This document shows positions 23,943-31,399 of a stretch of DNA of 64,000 nucleotides, in pieces. Under the pieces are notes generated by a model, which ran no database searches, had not been told where the DNA came from, and saw only the letters and a list, made by a program, of their open reading frames with translations. Made by a program: the position numbers and the translations under genes. The DNA comes from Phycisphaerae bacterium (GTDB lineage Bacteria; Planctomycetota; Phycisphaerae; Phycisphaerales; UBA1924), in NCBI GenBank assembly GCA_022180725.1, contig BQMO01000003.1, positions 1 through 64,000 on the forward strand. The letters are read 5' to 3'. Within the stretch, counting starts at the first letter, position 1; each line of letters starts with the position of its first letter.

Positions 23943-25918
23943 TCGCCAACGACATCCGCTTTGCGGTTGGCTATGCCCGGCGCTCGACCGACCTGCAAGA
24001 ACGGTCGCTTCCCGACCAGAAGGCGGCGGTTGAGCGCTGGGCTCGCGATCACGGATACCGCATCCTGCGGTGGTTCGTGGACGACGCCATCAGCGGCACC
24101 AGCGCCCGGGGTCGCGACCAGTTCACCCGCCTCATCCATGAGGCCGAGAACGGTCGCGACTTCGATGCGGTGCTCTGCTACGACATGTCCCGGTTCTCGC
24201 GCGGCGGCACCAACGAGACCGGCTACTACATCCATCGCCTCCGTCTGGCGGGCGTCGAGACGCACTTCACCGCCGAGGGCATCCCCGAAGGCGACGAAGG
24301 TGAACTGCTCCAAGGCGTGAAGTCGTGGCAGGCCCGCCAGTACTCGGTGAAACTCTCGCGCGACAGCATTCGTGGCCAGCACTCGACGGTGACCGTGAAG
24401 CACAGCGCGATGGGCGGGCGCTCCCCCTACGGCTACGACCGCCAGTACGTGTCCGCCAACGGACAGGTGCTCAAGACCGTCCGCACGCTCTCCGATGGCC
24501 GACGCCAGGAGTTCGGGCCCGACGGGCGGCACCTGCGCTTCATCGACCCGAAGGAGAAACTCCCCAAGAAGATGAAGTCGGACATCGTGCGGCTCATCCC
24601 TGGCGACCCGAAGCACATCGCCGTCGTGCGCGACATCTTCGACATGTGCGCCAAGGGGCTGGGCTTCCGGTCGATTCTCATCGCGCTCAACGCCAAGGGC
24701 ATCGAAGGCCCGATGCACGCCCGCTGGAACCAGATGGCGGTGAAGTCGATCCTCCAGAACCCGTGCTATCGCGGGGCGCTGGCGTGGAACCGCCGCACGT
24801 TCGGGAAGATCCACGAGGTGGCGTCCGACGGGTCGGCCATCCCGAAGAAGGTGGCGAAGACGACGCGCAACCCCAAGGACCGCTGGATCGTCATCGAGAA
24901 CGTCCATGAGGCGATCGTGCCGCCGGACCTGTTCTGGAAGGCGCACGAGCAGATGGCCAAGCGCCGAAATGCCGGTGGCCTGGCTCGCCCGACGCAGCGG
25001 TACCTGCTGTCCGGGCTTGTGCGGTGCAAGCACTGTGGCCACAACTTCTGGGGCTGCGTGCTCAAGAACAGCGCGGGGGAGATCCGGTACTACGCCGACG
25101 GCGGGTATCGCGCGCAGGGCATTGGCGTCTGCAAAGCGACGCACATCCAGGCCGCGGCGCTTGACCGCTGGGTACTGGAACAACTGCGGGCCACCTTCCT
25201 GGCCGACAAGGCCGGGGTCGAGCGGGCCATTGAGCAGTTCGTGAAGGCAGCGTGCGGACGGGGCGCGTCCGCGAAGGCGCAACCGGACCGCAGCAGGGAA
25301 CTGGCCGACCTGAACAAGCGGATCAAGACGACGGTCGCGCTGCTTTCCGACAGCGATCTCGCCGATGTTGGCGAACTGCGGACCGCGCTCGTTGATCTCA
25401 AACGCCGCCGCGAGACGCTCGAAGCCGACGTGGCCAACAAGCCCGCGTCCCCGAAGTCAATCGACCCCGACCGCCTGCGGGCCTGGGCACGCGAGCGAGT
25501 CGCCGACCTCGCGCGGGCTCTCAAGCCCGGCACACCGATGATCGAGGCACGCTCGGCTGTCCACGCGTTCGTCCCGAAGATCGAGATTGATCCCGACCGC
25601 AAGGTGGGTACGCTCTTCCTGCCGCGCGACACGTGCAGCGCCCTTCAATCAGCGTTTGTCAGACGGGATACGAGCGCATCCTCGAGCCATTCGTGGATGG
25701 TGCTGGTGGCCGGGCGCTTGGCGTCGCCCAGGTGGTCCAGCAGCGGCGTCTCGAAGGGGCTGACGATGCCGATGACGTCGGAAACGTCTTCCAGGATTTC
25801 CGGCAGGTCCGCGCCCGCCGCGTACGTGGCTTTTCCGCTGAAACTCATGTGGGATCCCTCCTGTGGGGGCCAGGCCCCCGGTGCGTGGATCGAACGCGCG
25901 TTCGATCGCGGGTGGTGA
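23939..25918 (+). CDS. Large serine recombinase (integrase), reading through the attachment site
   Basis: The frame encodes 659 residues in the integrated state. Residues 8-150 are the resolvase catalytic domain with nucleophile S16 in Y-A-R-R-S-T. A recombinase domain follows (about 170-290; G-G-R-S-P-Y-G-Y), then a zinc ribbon (C363-x-x-C366 and C398) and a coiled coil (about 430-500). Element-encoded sequence ends at residue 581 (TCC, 25679-25681). The remaining 78 residues come from the antisense strand of the capsid gene. In the excised circle the same frame would continue from 14759 for 64 different residues to the TGA at 14951-14953. The core enzyme is complete before the junction. Its start overlaps the HARE-HTH stop. 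Confidence 0.9.
   Translation: MIANDIRFAVGYARRSTDLQERSLPDQKAAVERWARDHGYRILRWFVDDAISGTSARGRDQFTRLIHEAENGRDFDAVLCYDMSRFSRGGTNETGYYIHRLRLAGVETHFTAEGIPEGDEGELLQGVKSWQARQYSVKLSRDSIRGQHSTVTVKHSAMGGRSPYGYDRQYVSANGQVLKTVRTLSDGRRQEFGPDGRHLRFIDPKEKLPKKMKSDIVRLIPGDPKHIAVVRDIFDMCAKGLGFRSILIALNAKGIEGPMHARWNQMAVKSILQNPCYRGALAWNRRTFGKIHEVASDGSAIPKKVAKTTRNPKDRWIVIENVHEAIVPPDLFWKAHEQMAKRRNAGGLARPTQRYLLSGLVRCKHCGHNFWGCVLKNSAGEIRYYADGGYRAQGIGVCKATHIQAAALDRWVLEQLRATFLADKAGVERAIEQFVKAACGRGASAKAQPDRSRELADLNKRIKTTVALLSDSDLADVGELRTALVDLKRRRETLEADVANKPASPKSIDPDRLRAWARERVADLARALKPGTPMIEARSAVHAFVPKIEIDPDRKVGTLFLPRDTCSALQSAFVRRDTSASSSHSWMVLVAGRLASPRWSSSGVSKGLTMPMTSETSSRISGRSAPAAYVAFPLKLMWDPSCGGQAPGAWIERAFDRGW
25645..25848 (-). 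pseudogene. SU10/DUF5309-type major capsid protein, N-terminal part (split gene)
   Basis: The frame encodes 67 residues. The first 56 (M-S-F-S-G-K-A-T-Y ... S-T-I-H-E-W-L-E) are the typical N terminus of DUF5309 capsids, including F-E-T-P-L-L-D and the H-E-W motif. The last residues are read from the element before a TGA. AGGAGG lies 9 bases before ATG 25848, so the fragment is still expressible. Its continuation is at 13753-14757. It lies downstream of scaffold and portal genes, the normal phage order. Confidence 0.85.
25660..25683. other. Right attachment site (attR) of the element
   Basis: CAGACGGG (25660-25667) is followed by 11 bases and the proposed crossover TC (25679-25680). The imperfect direct repeat with the left border is 25673-25683. 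The site lies inside the recombinase reading frame and, on the other strand, inside the capsid N-terminal fragment. Confidence 0.75.
25865..25907. promoter_or_regulatory. Hairpin and 20-bp palindrome between scaffold and capsid genes
   Basis: GGGGGC-CAG-GCCCCC (25865-25879) is followed by a perfect 20-bp palindrome (25888-25907) with arm GATCGAACGC. They sit in the 84-base gap between the scaffold stop and the capsid ATG on the minus strand. They could pause transcription, stabilise the capsid message or bind a dimeric regulator. No T-run makes them a classical terminator. Confidence 0.5.
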
Positions 25919-25932
25919 CGGGTGTCGTGTGC

Positions 25933-26418
25933 TCAACCGGCGCGACGGGCGCGGAGGTACCGCAGCAGGCTTGCGCGGTCGCCGGTCTCGCGCGCCTCGC
26001 GCGCGAACCGGTCCGCCGGACGCTCCGGGGCGGAGGCCCCGCTCCCCATGGCCGAGGGCGCGGTGCGGCGTCGGAACAGGAACGGCTTGGCGCGGCGCAG
26101 GTCGGCCACCGCGGCGGCCACGTCGGCGTTCTGCATCCCCGCCACCGCCGTTGCGGTGAGCAGCCGCGCCGTCTCCAGGTCCACCGCGTCGGCTCGGAGG
26201 AGTTCCAGGTCGATGGCGTGGCGGCGTTCGGCGTGGTCGAGCGCCTCGCGCGCCTTCGCCAGCGTGTCGCGGAGGGCCGCGAGTTCCTGCGCGAGTTTCG
26301 CCGTCGCCGCGTCGCGGGTGGCGCCCATCGCCTCGCCCGCCTCGGGCGCGGCGCCGTCCGATGGTGTGTGGGCCGCGTCCGGTTCGAGCACGCCGTTGAC
26401 ATGCGTTTCCGTGTCCAT
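25933..26418 (-). CDS. Scaffold-like protein of the head cassette
   Basis: The protein has 161 residues. AAGGAG lies 7 bases before ATG 26418. After an Ala/Pro/acidic N terminus, residues 35-90 form a strongly helical Leu/Ala/Glu-rich segment (A-A-L-R-D-T-L-A-K-A-R-E-A-L), likely a coiled coil. A basic C terminus ends in R-Y-L-R-A-R-R-A-G. Composition, size and position between portal and major capsid genes fit a phage scaffolding protein. Confidence 0.65.
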   Translation of the reverse strand: MDTETHVNGVLEPDAAHTPSDGAAPEAGEAMGATRDAATAKLAQELAALRDTLAKAREALDHAERRHAIDLELLRADAVDLETARLLTATAVAGMQNADVAAAVADLRRAKPFLFRRRTAPSAMGSGASAPERPADRFAREARETGDRASLLRYLRARRAG

Positions 26419-26465
26419 GTGAATCTCCTTCGAGCAATAAGGCGGCCGCACGCCGGCCGCGCGGT

Positions 26466-27944
26466 TCAGCCGATGCCCTGATCCGTCGCGCGATAACCCA
26501 GTTCCTCGAGCACGCGCTGCTCGGGCACGCCGAGATCGACCTTGGCCTTGGCGGCGAGCACGGTGTCGTGCACGTCTTCGGGGAGGGGGTCGGGCCACTC
26601 GAGGCGCACGCCGCGGTCCTCGGGGCTGGCCGGCAGCGCCCCGCTCTGGTCGAGGGCGGCCAGAATCAGCCCGCACATCCGCGCGATGCCGCGGCCGTAG
26701 GTCACGCGCTTGCGGGCCGTCTTCGCCAGCACGCTCATCAGCGTGATGCGCAGCGCGTTGGCGCTCGAGAGATTCCCGATCCGCCCCTGCACCACCCCGC
26801 CCGCCAGCGGCGGCACGCCCGACACCTTGTCCATCGCCTCGCGGATCTGCGCGATGTGCGCCGCCTCGCTGGGCGACTCGGCGTCGCCACCGAAGGCCTC
26901 GATCTTCGCGTCGTGGTTGTCCGTGCTCCACACCTGCCCGGGGCGCACCGGCGTACGCTCAAAGCCCTCGACCCCCTTGGCCAGGTACATGCGGAAACTC
27001 TGGAACGTCACGCGCGTCGCTCGATCGCTCAGCCGTGTGTTGAGTTCATCCTGGAGCGGGATGAGCGGCTCGACCTCGCTCAGGCCCGAGTAGGCGAACG
27101 GCTCGGCCACGTTCTGCACGTGCACGATCGGAACTTCGCCTCCCGTCGCCGTGCCTTCGCGCTCCCACAGCAGCCGTCCGTTCTCGTACACCTGGTGCGC
27201 GTTCGCGGAGACCAGTTCGAGCACCTCGATGCGCCGTGCGGCCGCGCCCTCGCGCCCCAGCATCCGCGCCATCACGCGGTCGGCCAGGCTCGCGGGCGAC
27301 GCGACCTCACGCTCATACCGCACGGCATACGCCCGCAGGGCGCGGTAGTCGTGCGGATCGACGAACGCCACCCCGCGCCGCGGCTCGATGACCTCGACGC
27401 GCAGCCCCGACGCGGCCCGCAGCGCCCGCGGATCGATCTCGCCCGCGCCTCCGCCTCGCACCCACTCGTCGTCGACTCGCAGGAGCAGGTCGACGTGCCC
27501 GTACACCTGCCCGAGCAGGGCCATGTCCTGGAGAAGGGCGATGCCCCCGCTCGCTTCCCACACCCGGTCGAGCACACGCTCGATCGTGCCCCGCAACGCC
27601 TCGTCGCGGGCCGTGCTGATGATCCGCACGGGCCGCCCGAGGAGAAAATCGACCATCGACTGCACGCGCCAGGCGATGTCGTTCTCGATGACGCGTTCAC
27701 CCGGGCCGGCACGGTCGTCGCCCGGCCAGCTCGACGCCGACCTTCCAACGAGCCGCGCGGGCAGGCCAACCTCTTGCCCCAGCCGGTACCCGTGCCCGTC
27801 GCGGCCGAGGATCATCGGGTTGCGGTAGTATCGCCACAGGCGTTCGAGGCGCGGGAGTGCTTCGTGCTCGTGACGCTCGAGCGCGGCGGCGAGCGTGTCG
27901 TCGGTCAGGCCGGCGTCGGCGAACGGGGCGAGTTGTAGCGCCAT
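26466..27944 (-). CDS. Phage portal protein (SPP1 gp6-like)
   Basis: The protein has 492 residues. ATG 27944 has GGAGG 7 bases upstream. N-terminal W-R-Y-Y-R-N-P and the later E-N-D-I-A-W-R-V-Q-S-M-V-D-F-L-L-G-R-P-V, then P-L-I-P-L-Q-D-E-L-N-T-R-L-S-D-R and G-N-L-S-S-A-N-A-L-R, are the pattern of SPP1 gp6/portal proteins. Portals form the DNA entry ring of the capsid. It is the first gene of the minus-strand head cassette. A terminase would be expected just upstream (beyond 27945) but none is there. Confidence 0.85.
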   Translation of the reverse strand: MALQLAPFADAGLTDDTLAAALERHEHEALPRLERLWRYYRNPMILGRDGHGYRLGQEVGLPARLVGRSASSWPGDDRAGPGERVIENDIAWRVQSMVDFLLGRPVRIISTARDEALRGTIERVLDRVWEASGGIALLQDMALLGQVYGHVDLLLRVDDEWVRGGGAGEIDPRALRAASGLRVEVIEPRRGVAFVDPHDYRALRAYAVRYEREVASPASLADRVMARMLGREGAAARRIEVLELVSANAHQVYENGRLLWEREGTATGGEVPIVHVQNVAEPFAYSGLSEVEPLIPLQDELNTRLSDRATRVTFQSFRMYLAKGVEGFERTPVRPGQVWSTDNHDAKIEAFGGDAESPSEAAHIAQIREAMDKVSGVPPLAGGVVQGRIGNLSSANALRITLMSVLAKTARKRVTYGRGIARMCGLILAALDQSGALPASPEDRGVRLEWPDPLPEDVHDTVLAAKAKVDLGVPEQRVLEELGYRATDQGIG

Positions 27945-28149
27945 GGGTGAACCTCCGGCGGGGCCGCGTGTCGTGCCGCGTCCCGCCGAAAGTCATCCCC
28001 GACGGAGCCGTCCGTGCGCGCCGATCTCGCCGCCGAAGGTGCGCAGAGGCGTCGCGGACCCCTGCCGTTGAAGGGCCGAGCGCGACCCTGGAAAAATCGG
28101 AGGTTCACCGCCGAGGCACGACGCGTCGGCGCGCACGAACCCGTACGCG

Positions 28150-29334
28150 CTACTCCGGCCCGGCCATCGTGTACGTCGCCGTCGCGCTGAAGACGCTGGT
28201 CGTCGGCCCCTGCCAGTCCCCCGAACTGACGCCGATGTAGTACGACGTCGTCGCGTTGTCGATCGTGATACCGGGATTGACGCTCACGGTCTGGATGTTG
28301 TTGAGATTGATCGTGCCGGGCGATGGCAGCGGCGAGGTGCCGAACTGCCCGTGCGGCCGGGCATAGAGCCGCAGCACCAGCGACGACGAGGCCGCGTTGT
28401 CGTAACAGTACAGCGTGACGTTCGTGAGCACGCACCCGTCGGGCAGGTGGAGCGGGGCCAGGAGTTCGCCGCTGCCCACCGCCGCGTCGATGTAGGTGCC
28501 GCTCGCCGCGACCTCGGCGACGACGCGGTGGGCCGAGTCCGCCGCCCGGAACGCCGCGCCCGGGACGGCGAGCGTCCGCGTCATGGGCGTGGCGTAGGCG
28601 AAGGCCTGCGCGCGGGCCGTCCCGCCGACGTCGAGTTTCGCCGTCGCCGCGTTGAGGCCCACGCCGATGCCGACGTTGCCGTTGCTCTCCACCGCCAGGG
28701 CGTCCACGATGTTGTGGACAAACCACGTCTGCGTGCTGCCCTGGTAGCCCGTCCACGCGGTGCGGACGCCGTTCCCCGTGCTGTACCCATAGAACGGCAG
28801 CGCGTTCTGTCCCGGCGTGTTGATGTACATGCCCCCGTAGGTGAAATCGGGCACGGGTGCGGTGAAGCCGAAGTACTCCGCGGTCGTGAGCCTCGCCGTG
28901 CGGTTGAAGAACACCCTCGTCCGCGTCGGATCGTTCGTCAGCACCGACGACGGCGCGGGCTGGAGCCACTCCGTCAGCGCCCGAACCGCGTACGGCGCGG
29001 GCATGATCTTCTGCCGCGGCGTCAGCGTCGTGAATGACACGCCCCCGCCCGCCGGACGCACCGCGATCTCCACCCACGCGTCCAGTCCCGTGAAGATGCC
29101 CGCCCCGGGATCGACCGTCGCCGTGAAGCGGCCCGCCGTCACGGGCAACCCCAGCACCGTCGTCGTCACCCCCATCTGTTCCGGCCCCGCGGCGGTGGCG
29201 AAGACGCGAAACTCAAAGTCGTGCGGCGCGTTGACCGCAACACCCGATTGCTGGAGTTCGCCCTGATAGGTGAAGGGCTGGGCCAGCGCCGACGGCGCGA
29301 GGGTCGCGACGAACAGGAAGACGTAACTTCGCAT
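28150..29334 (-). CDS. Secreted tail-fibre-domain-like protein
   Basis: The protein has 394 residues. ATG 29334 is preferred over 29340 because GGAG lies 7 bases upstream. A signal peptide ends near A-L-A-Q. F-T-Y-Q-G-E-L and P-A-P-Y-A-V-R-A-L are followed by V-E-S-N-G-N-V-G-I-G-V and A-K-L-D-V-G-G, the motif that precedes endosialidase-chaperone type domains. Here the C terminus is a beta-rich domain of unknown type instead. Proteins of this layout recur in Planctomycetota as surface proteins. Despite the phage-like motif it carries a signal peptide, so I do not count it with the head cassette. Confidence 0.6.
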   Translation of the reverse strand: MRSYVFLFVATLAPSALAQPFTYQGELQQSGVAVNAPHDFEFRVFATAAGPEQMGVTTTVLGLPVTAGRFTATVDPGAGIFTGLDAWVEIAVRPAGGGVSFTTLTPRQKIMPAPYAVRALTEWLQPAPSSVLTNDPTRTRVFFNRTARLTTAEYFGFTAPVPDFTYGGMYINTPGQNALPFYGYSTGNGVRTAWTGYQGSTQTWFVHNIVDALAVESNGNVGIGVGLNAATAKLDVGGTARAQAFAYATPMTRTLAVPGAAFRAADSAHRVVAEVAASGTYIDAAVGSGELLAPLHLPDGCVLTNVTLYCYDNAASSSLVLRLYARPHGQFGTSPLPSPGTINLNNIQTVSVNPGITIDNATTSYYIGVSSGDWQGPTTSVFSATATYTMAGPE

Positions 29335-29416
29335 GACCATGCTCCAACGCGCGGCGTGCCGCGCTATGAGCACCATACCACGGTTGTCAAGCCGGTCGGT
29401 GAGCACCCCGGCGCGC

Positions 29417-29671
29417 TCACAGCACTTCGACGCTCGAATACTGGTCGAGGTTGACGTGCACGATCTCGCCGTCGGCCTTCCGCAGGATCAGCCGGTCCAG
29501 CCAGAGTTTGTGGTCCTTGCTGTGGGCGAACCACGAGCCGGTCTTGGCCTGCGTGAACTCGACAATCGTCCCCTCGACCGTCACCGCCGAGGTCGGGTCC
29601 GCGTTCCCCAGCCGCGGCACCTGCTGCGTCACCCGCACCCGCTGCCCGGCCTGATACACCTGCGTCGTCAT
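29417..29671 (-). CDS. Small beta-rich hypothetical protein
   Basis: The protein has 84 residues from ATG 29671. It is mostly beta strands with G-Q-R-V-R-V-T-Q-Q-V, G-T-I-V-E-F and K-L-W-L-D-R-L-I-L-R-K, compatible with a small SH3-like barrel. No signal peptide is seen. Upstream in-frame sequence to 29809 is Arg/Pro-rich and not credible. Function unknown. Confidence 0.6.
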   Translation of the reverse strand: MTTQVYQAGQRVRVTQQVPRLGNADPTSAVTVEGTIVEFTQAKTGSWFAHSKDHKLWLDRLILRKADGEIVHVNLDQYSSVEVL

Positions 29672-29812
29672 AGGCCCCAAGCGTAGTCCGAATTCCGTGC
29701 TCGGCCCCGTGAGTCGCGTCCGGGTTCGTCGCTGCCCCTCTCGCCGGGACGACCCGGCCCCGCCCGAGGGCGGGCGAACCCCGAACCCGACACACCCCGA
29801 AGGAATCACGCG

Positions 29813-30511
29813 ATGCGATCGTCCACGATGTCACTCTGCGCCTTGTTTGCCATTGCCAATGCCGCCTCGGCCGCGACGGTGTTCAACCCCTCGTTCGAGT
29901 TCGGCGTGCCCGTGATGGGCGGCCCGCTGACCACGGACTGGCGCTGGGACACCCATAACTTCGTCACCGCCGAGAACGGCATCACCCCCGCCGCCGGCGT
30001 GCAGATGCTCAAGTTCCTCGAGACCTCGACCGGGTTCGGCCCCGGCCCCGGCGTCGTGTGCGATGTCTTCCAGATCGTCGACCTCACCTCGCCCGCCGAC
30101 CAGGCGATTATCTCCACCGGCTTCGGCAATATCACGGTGAGTGCGCTCTTCAACCGCGTGGCCGGGCCCGTGCCCTCGCCCGTGGATACCCGCTTCGACA
30201 TCAACGTGCGGTCACACTCAACGCTCGCCAACGCGCAGTCGCTCACCGCGACCAACTTCGGCAACAGCATGCTCTTCTCCGATGCCAATCTCCAGACGTG
30301 GGAAGGGCTGGCAACCTCGATCAGCCTGCCCGTGGGCACGCAGTACATCACGATCCACCTCGCCGCCGTCGAGGATGTGATCAACGACTCCACCGGCGTG
30401 GAGTTCCACGGGCATTACGCGGACGACGTGCGGCTGTCGCTCGTCCCCGCGCCAGGACCGGTTGCCCTCGCCGGGCTGGGCGGCCTGCTCGCCCTGCGCC
30501 GCCGTCGGTGA
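29813..30511 (+). CDS. Secreted PEP-CTERM-like protein, first of a tandem pair
   Basis: The protein has 232 residues. A signal peptide ends near A-S-A. The body begins F-N-P-S-F-E-F-G-V-P, a carbohydrate-binding-like beta sandwich pattern. The C terminus P-A-P-G-P-V-A-L-A-G-L-G-G-L followed by R-R-R-R is a PEP-CTERM-like sorting signal. The next gene encodes a paralogue with the same order of motifs. Probably cell-surface; ligand unknown. Confidence 0.7.
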   Translation: MRSSTMSLCALFAIANAASAATVFNPSFEFGVPVMGGPLTTDWRWDTHNFVTAENGITPAAGVQMLKFLETSTGFGPGPGVVCDVFQIVDLTSPADQAIISTGFGNITVSALFNRVAGPVPSPVDTRFDINVRSHSTLANAQSLTATNFGNSMLFSDANLQTWEGLATSISLPVGTQYITIHLAAVEDVINDSTGVEFHGHYADDVRLSLVPAPGPVALAGLGGLLALRRRR

Positions 30512-30549
30512 ATCGTCGCAGTCACCCCGTGCAGGAAAGGAACCGCGTC

Positions 30550-31254
30550 ATGTTCATCCGACCTTGCATCCTGGCCCTCGGCCTCGCGGCCTCCGGCGCA
30601 TTCGGACAAGTGCTCATGAACCCGTCCTTCGAGACTGGCGCGCCCATCATGACAACCGGTGCGGCCCCGGTCGGGGCCTGGGGGTGGGATTCGTGTGCGT
30701 TCGTCGGCCCGTCGATGGGCATCTTCCCCGCGCACGGCAATCGCATGCTGCGGTTCCTCGCCACCACGCCCGGAGGGCCTTCGGCCGACACGGTGAGCCG
30801 CGTCGCGCAGGTCGTCGACTTCACGCCCATGACCTCGTCGATCAACGCGGGCCTGGTGACGGTGACGGCCGGGATGATGTTCAACCGGCGCCAGACCGGG
30901 CCGCCCTTCCAGGCCGACACGCTCTTCCGCATGCACGTCGCCGCGTACAGCACGCCCACGGTCATCCAGCCGACGAACTTTCCCTCCGGCGCACTGGCTC
31001 TTTCGACGGGCACGCTGATCTCCGACGCTAACCCCGCGACGTGGCAGCCGATCTCGGTGAGCCTGCTCCTCCCCGCGGGCACGACGCACGTGCTCGTGGC
31101 CATCGAGGCCGTCGAGAACGTCTTCAATAACTTCACCGGCAGCGAGTTCAGCGGCCACTTCGCGGATAACGGCCGGATGATCTACACCCCCGCGCCGGGC
31201 ACGCTGCTCCTCGCGGGCGCTCCCCTGCTCCTCATGGCCCGCCGCCGACGTTGA
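30550..31254 (+). CDS. Secreted PEP-CTERM-like protein, second of a tandem pair
   Basis: The protein has 234 residues. Signal peptide ending G-A-F-G-Q, then M-N-P-S-F-E-T-G-A-P, matching the start of the preceding protein. Further shared blocks are M-F-N-R (F-N-R in the first) and E-F-S-G-H-F-A-D-N. It ends T-P-A-P-G-T-L-L-L-A-G and R-R-R-R. The two genes are 38 bases apart and arose by duplication. Confidence 0.7.
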   Translation: MFIRPCILALGLAASGAFGQVLMNPSFETGAPIMTTGAAPVGAWGWDSCAFVGPSMGIFPAHGNRMLRFLATTPGGPSADTVSRVAQVVDFTPMTSSINAGLVTVTAGMMFNRRQTGPPFQADTLFRMHVAAYSTPTVIQPTNFPSGALALSTGTLISDANPATWQPISVSLLLPAGTTHVLVAIEAVENVFNNFTGSEFSGHFADNGRMIYTPAPGTLLLAGAPLLLMARRRR

Positions 31255-31321
31255 CATTCTCCTCGATACCGATCGGGGTTCCTTGGCGGGGCGGCGGGTG
31301 AACAACCCGCGCCCCGCGTTC

Positions 31322-31342
31322 CCCCCTCCCCGAGGGAGGGGG
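31322..31342. terminator. Hairpin between convergent genes
   Basis: CCCCCTCCC and GGGAGGGGG pair in a perfect 9-bp stem around a CGA loop, between genes that converge at 31254 and 31400. A closely similar fold occurs at 43376-43396 and 93-111. It probably acts as a bidirectional terminator. Confidence 0.5.
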
Positions 31343-31399
31343 CTGGGGGGGTCGGTTGGCGAATCCACCGGCGCTTGGCCACCGTCGTGGTCGGCCCGA

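Larger units (their letters stand above)
14757..25680. mobile_element. 10.9-kb integrative element inserted in the resident capsid gene
   Basis: The element lies between the two halves of the capsid gene. It carries a methyltransferase-specificity fusion, a candidate nuclease, a sigma-like factor, a protease/major capsid fusion, a RepA-like ATPase, a HARE-HTH protein and, at the right end facing the border, a large serine recombinase. The circle produced by recombination between the two shared TC dinucleotides (14756-14757 and 25679-25680) would be 10,923 bp. No portal, terminase or tail gene is present, so it is not a complete prophage. The left 3 kb (methyltransferase and nuclease) is visibly less GC-rich than the rest, so this cargo was probably acquired separately. 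Confidence 0.85.

Noticed and set aside
28150..29334. Tail-fibre-like gene as part of the phage cassette
   Set aside because: It has a signal peptide and its own promoter gap; similar proteins occur as host surface proteins.
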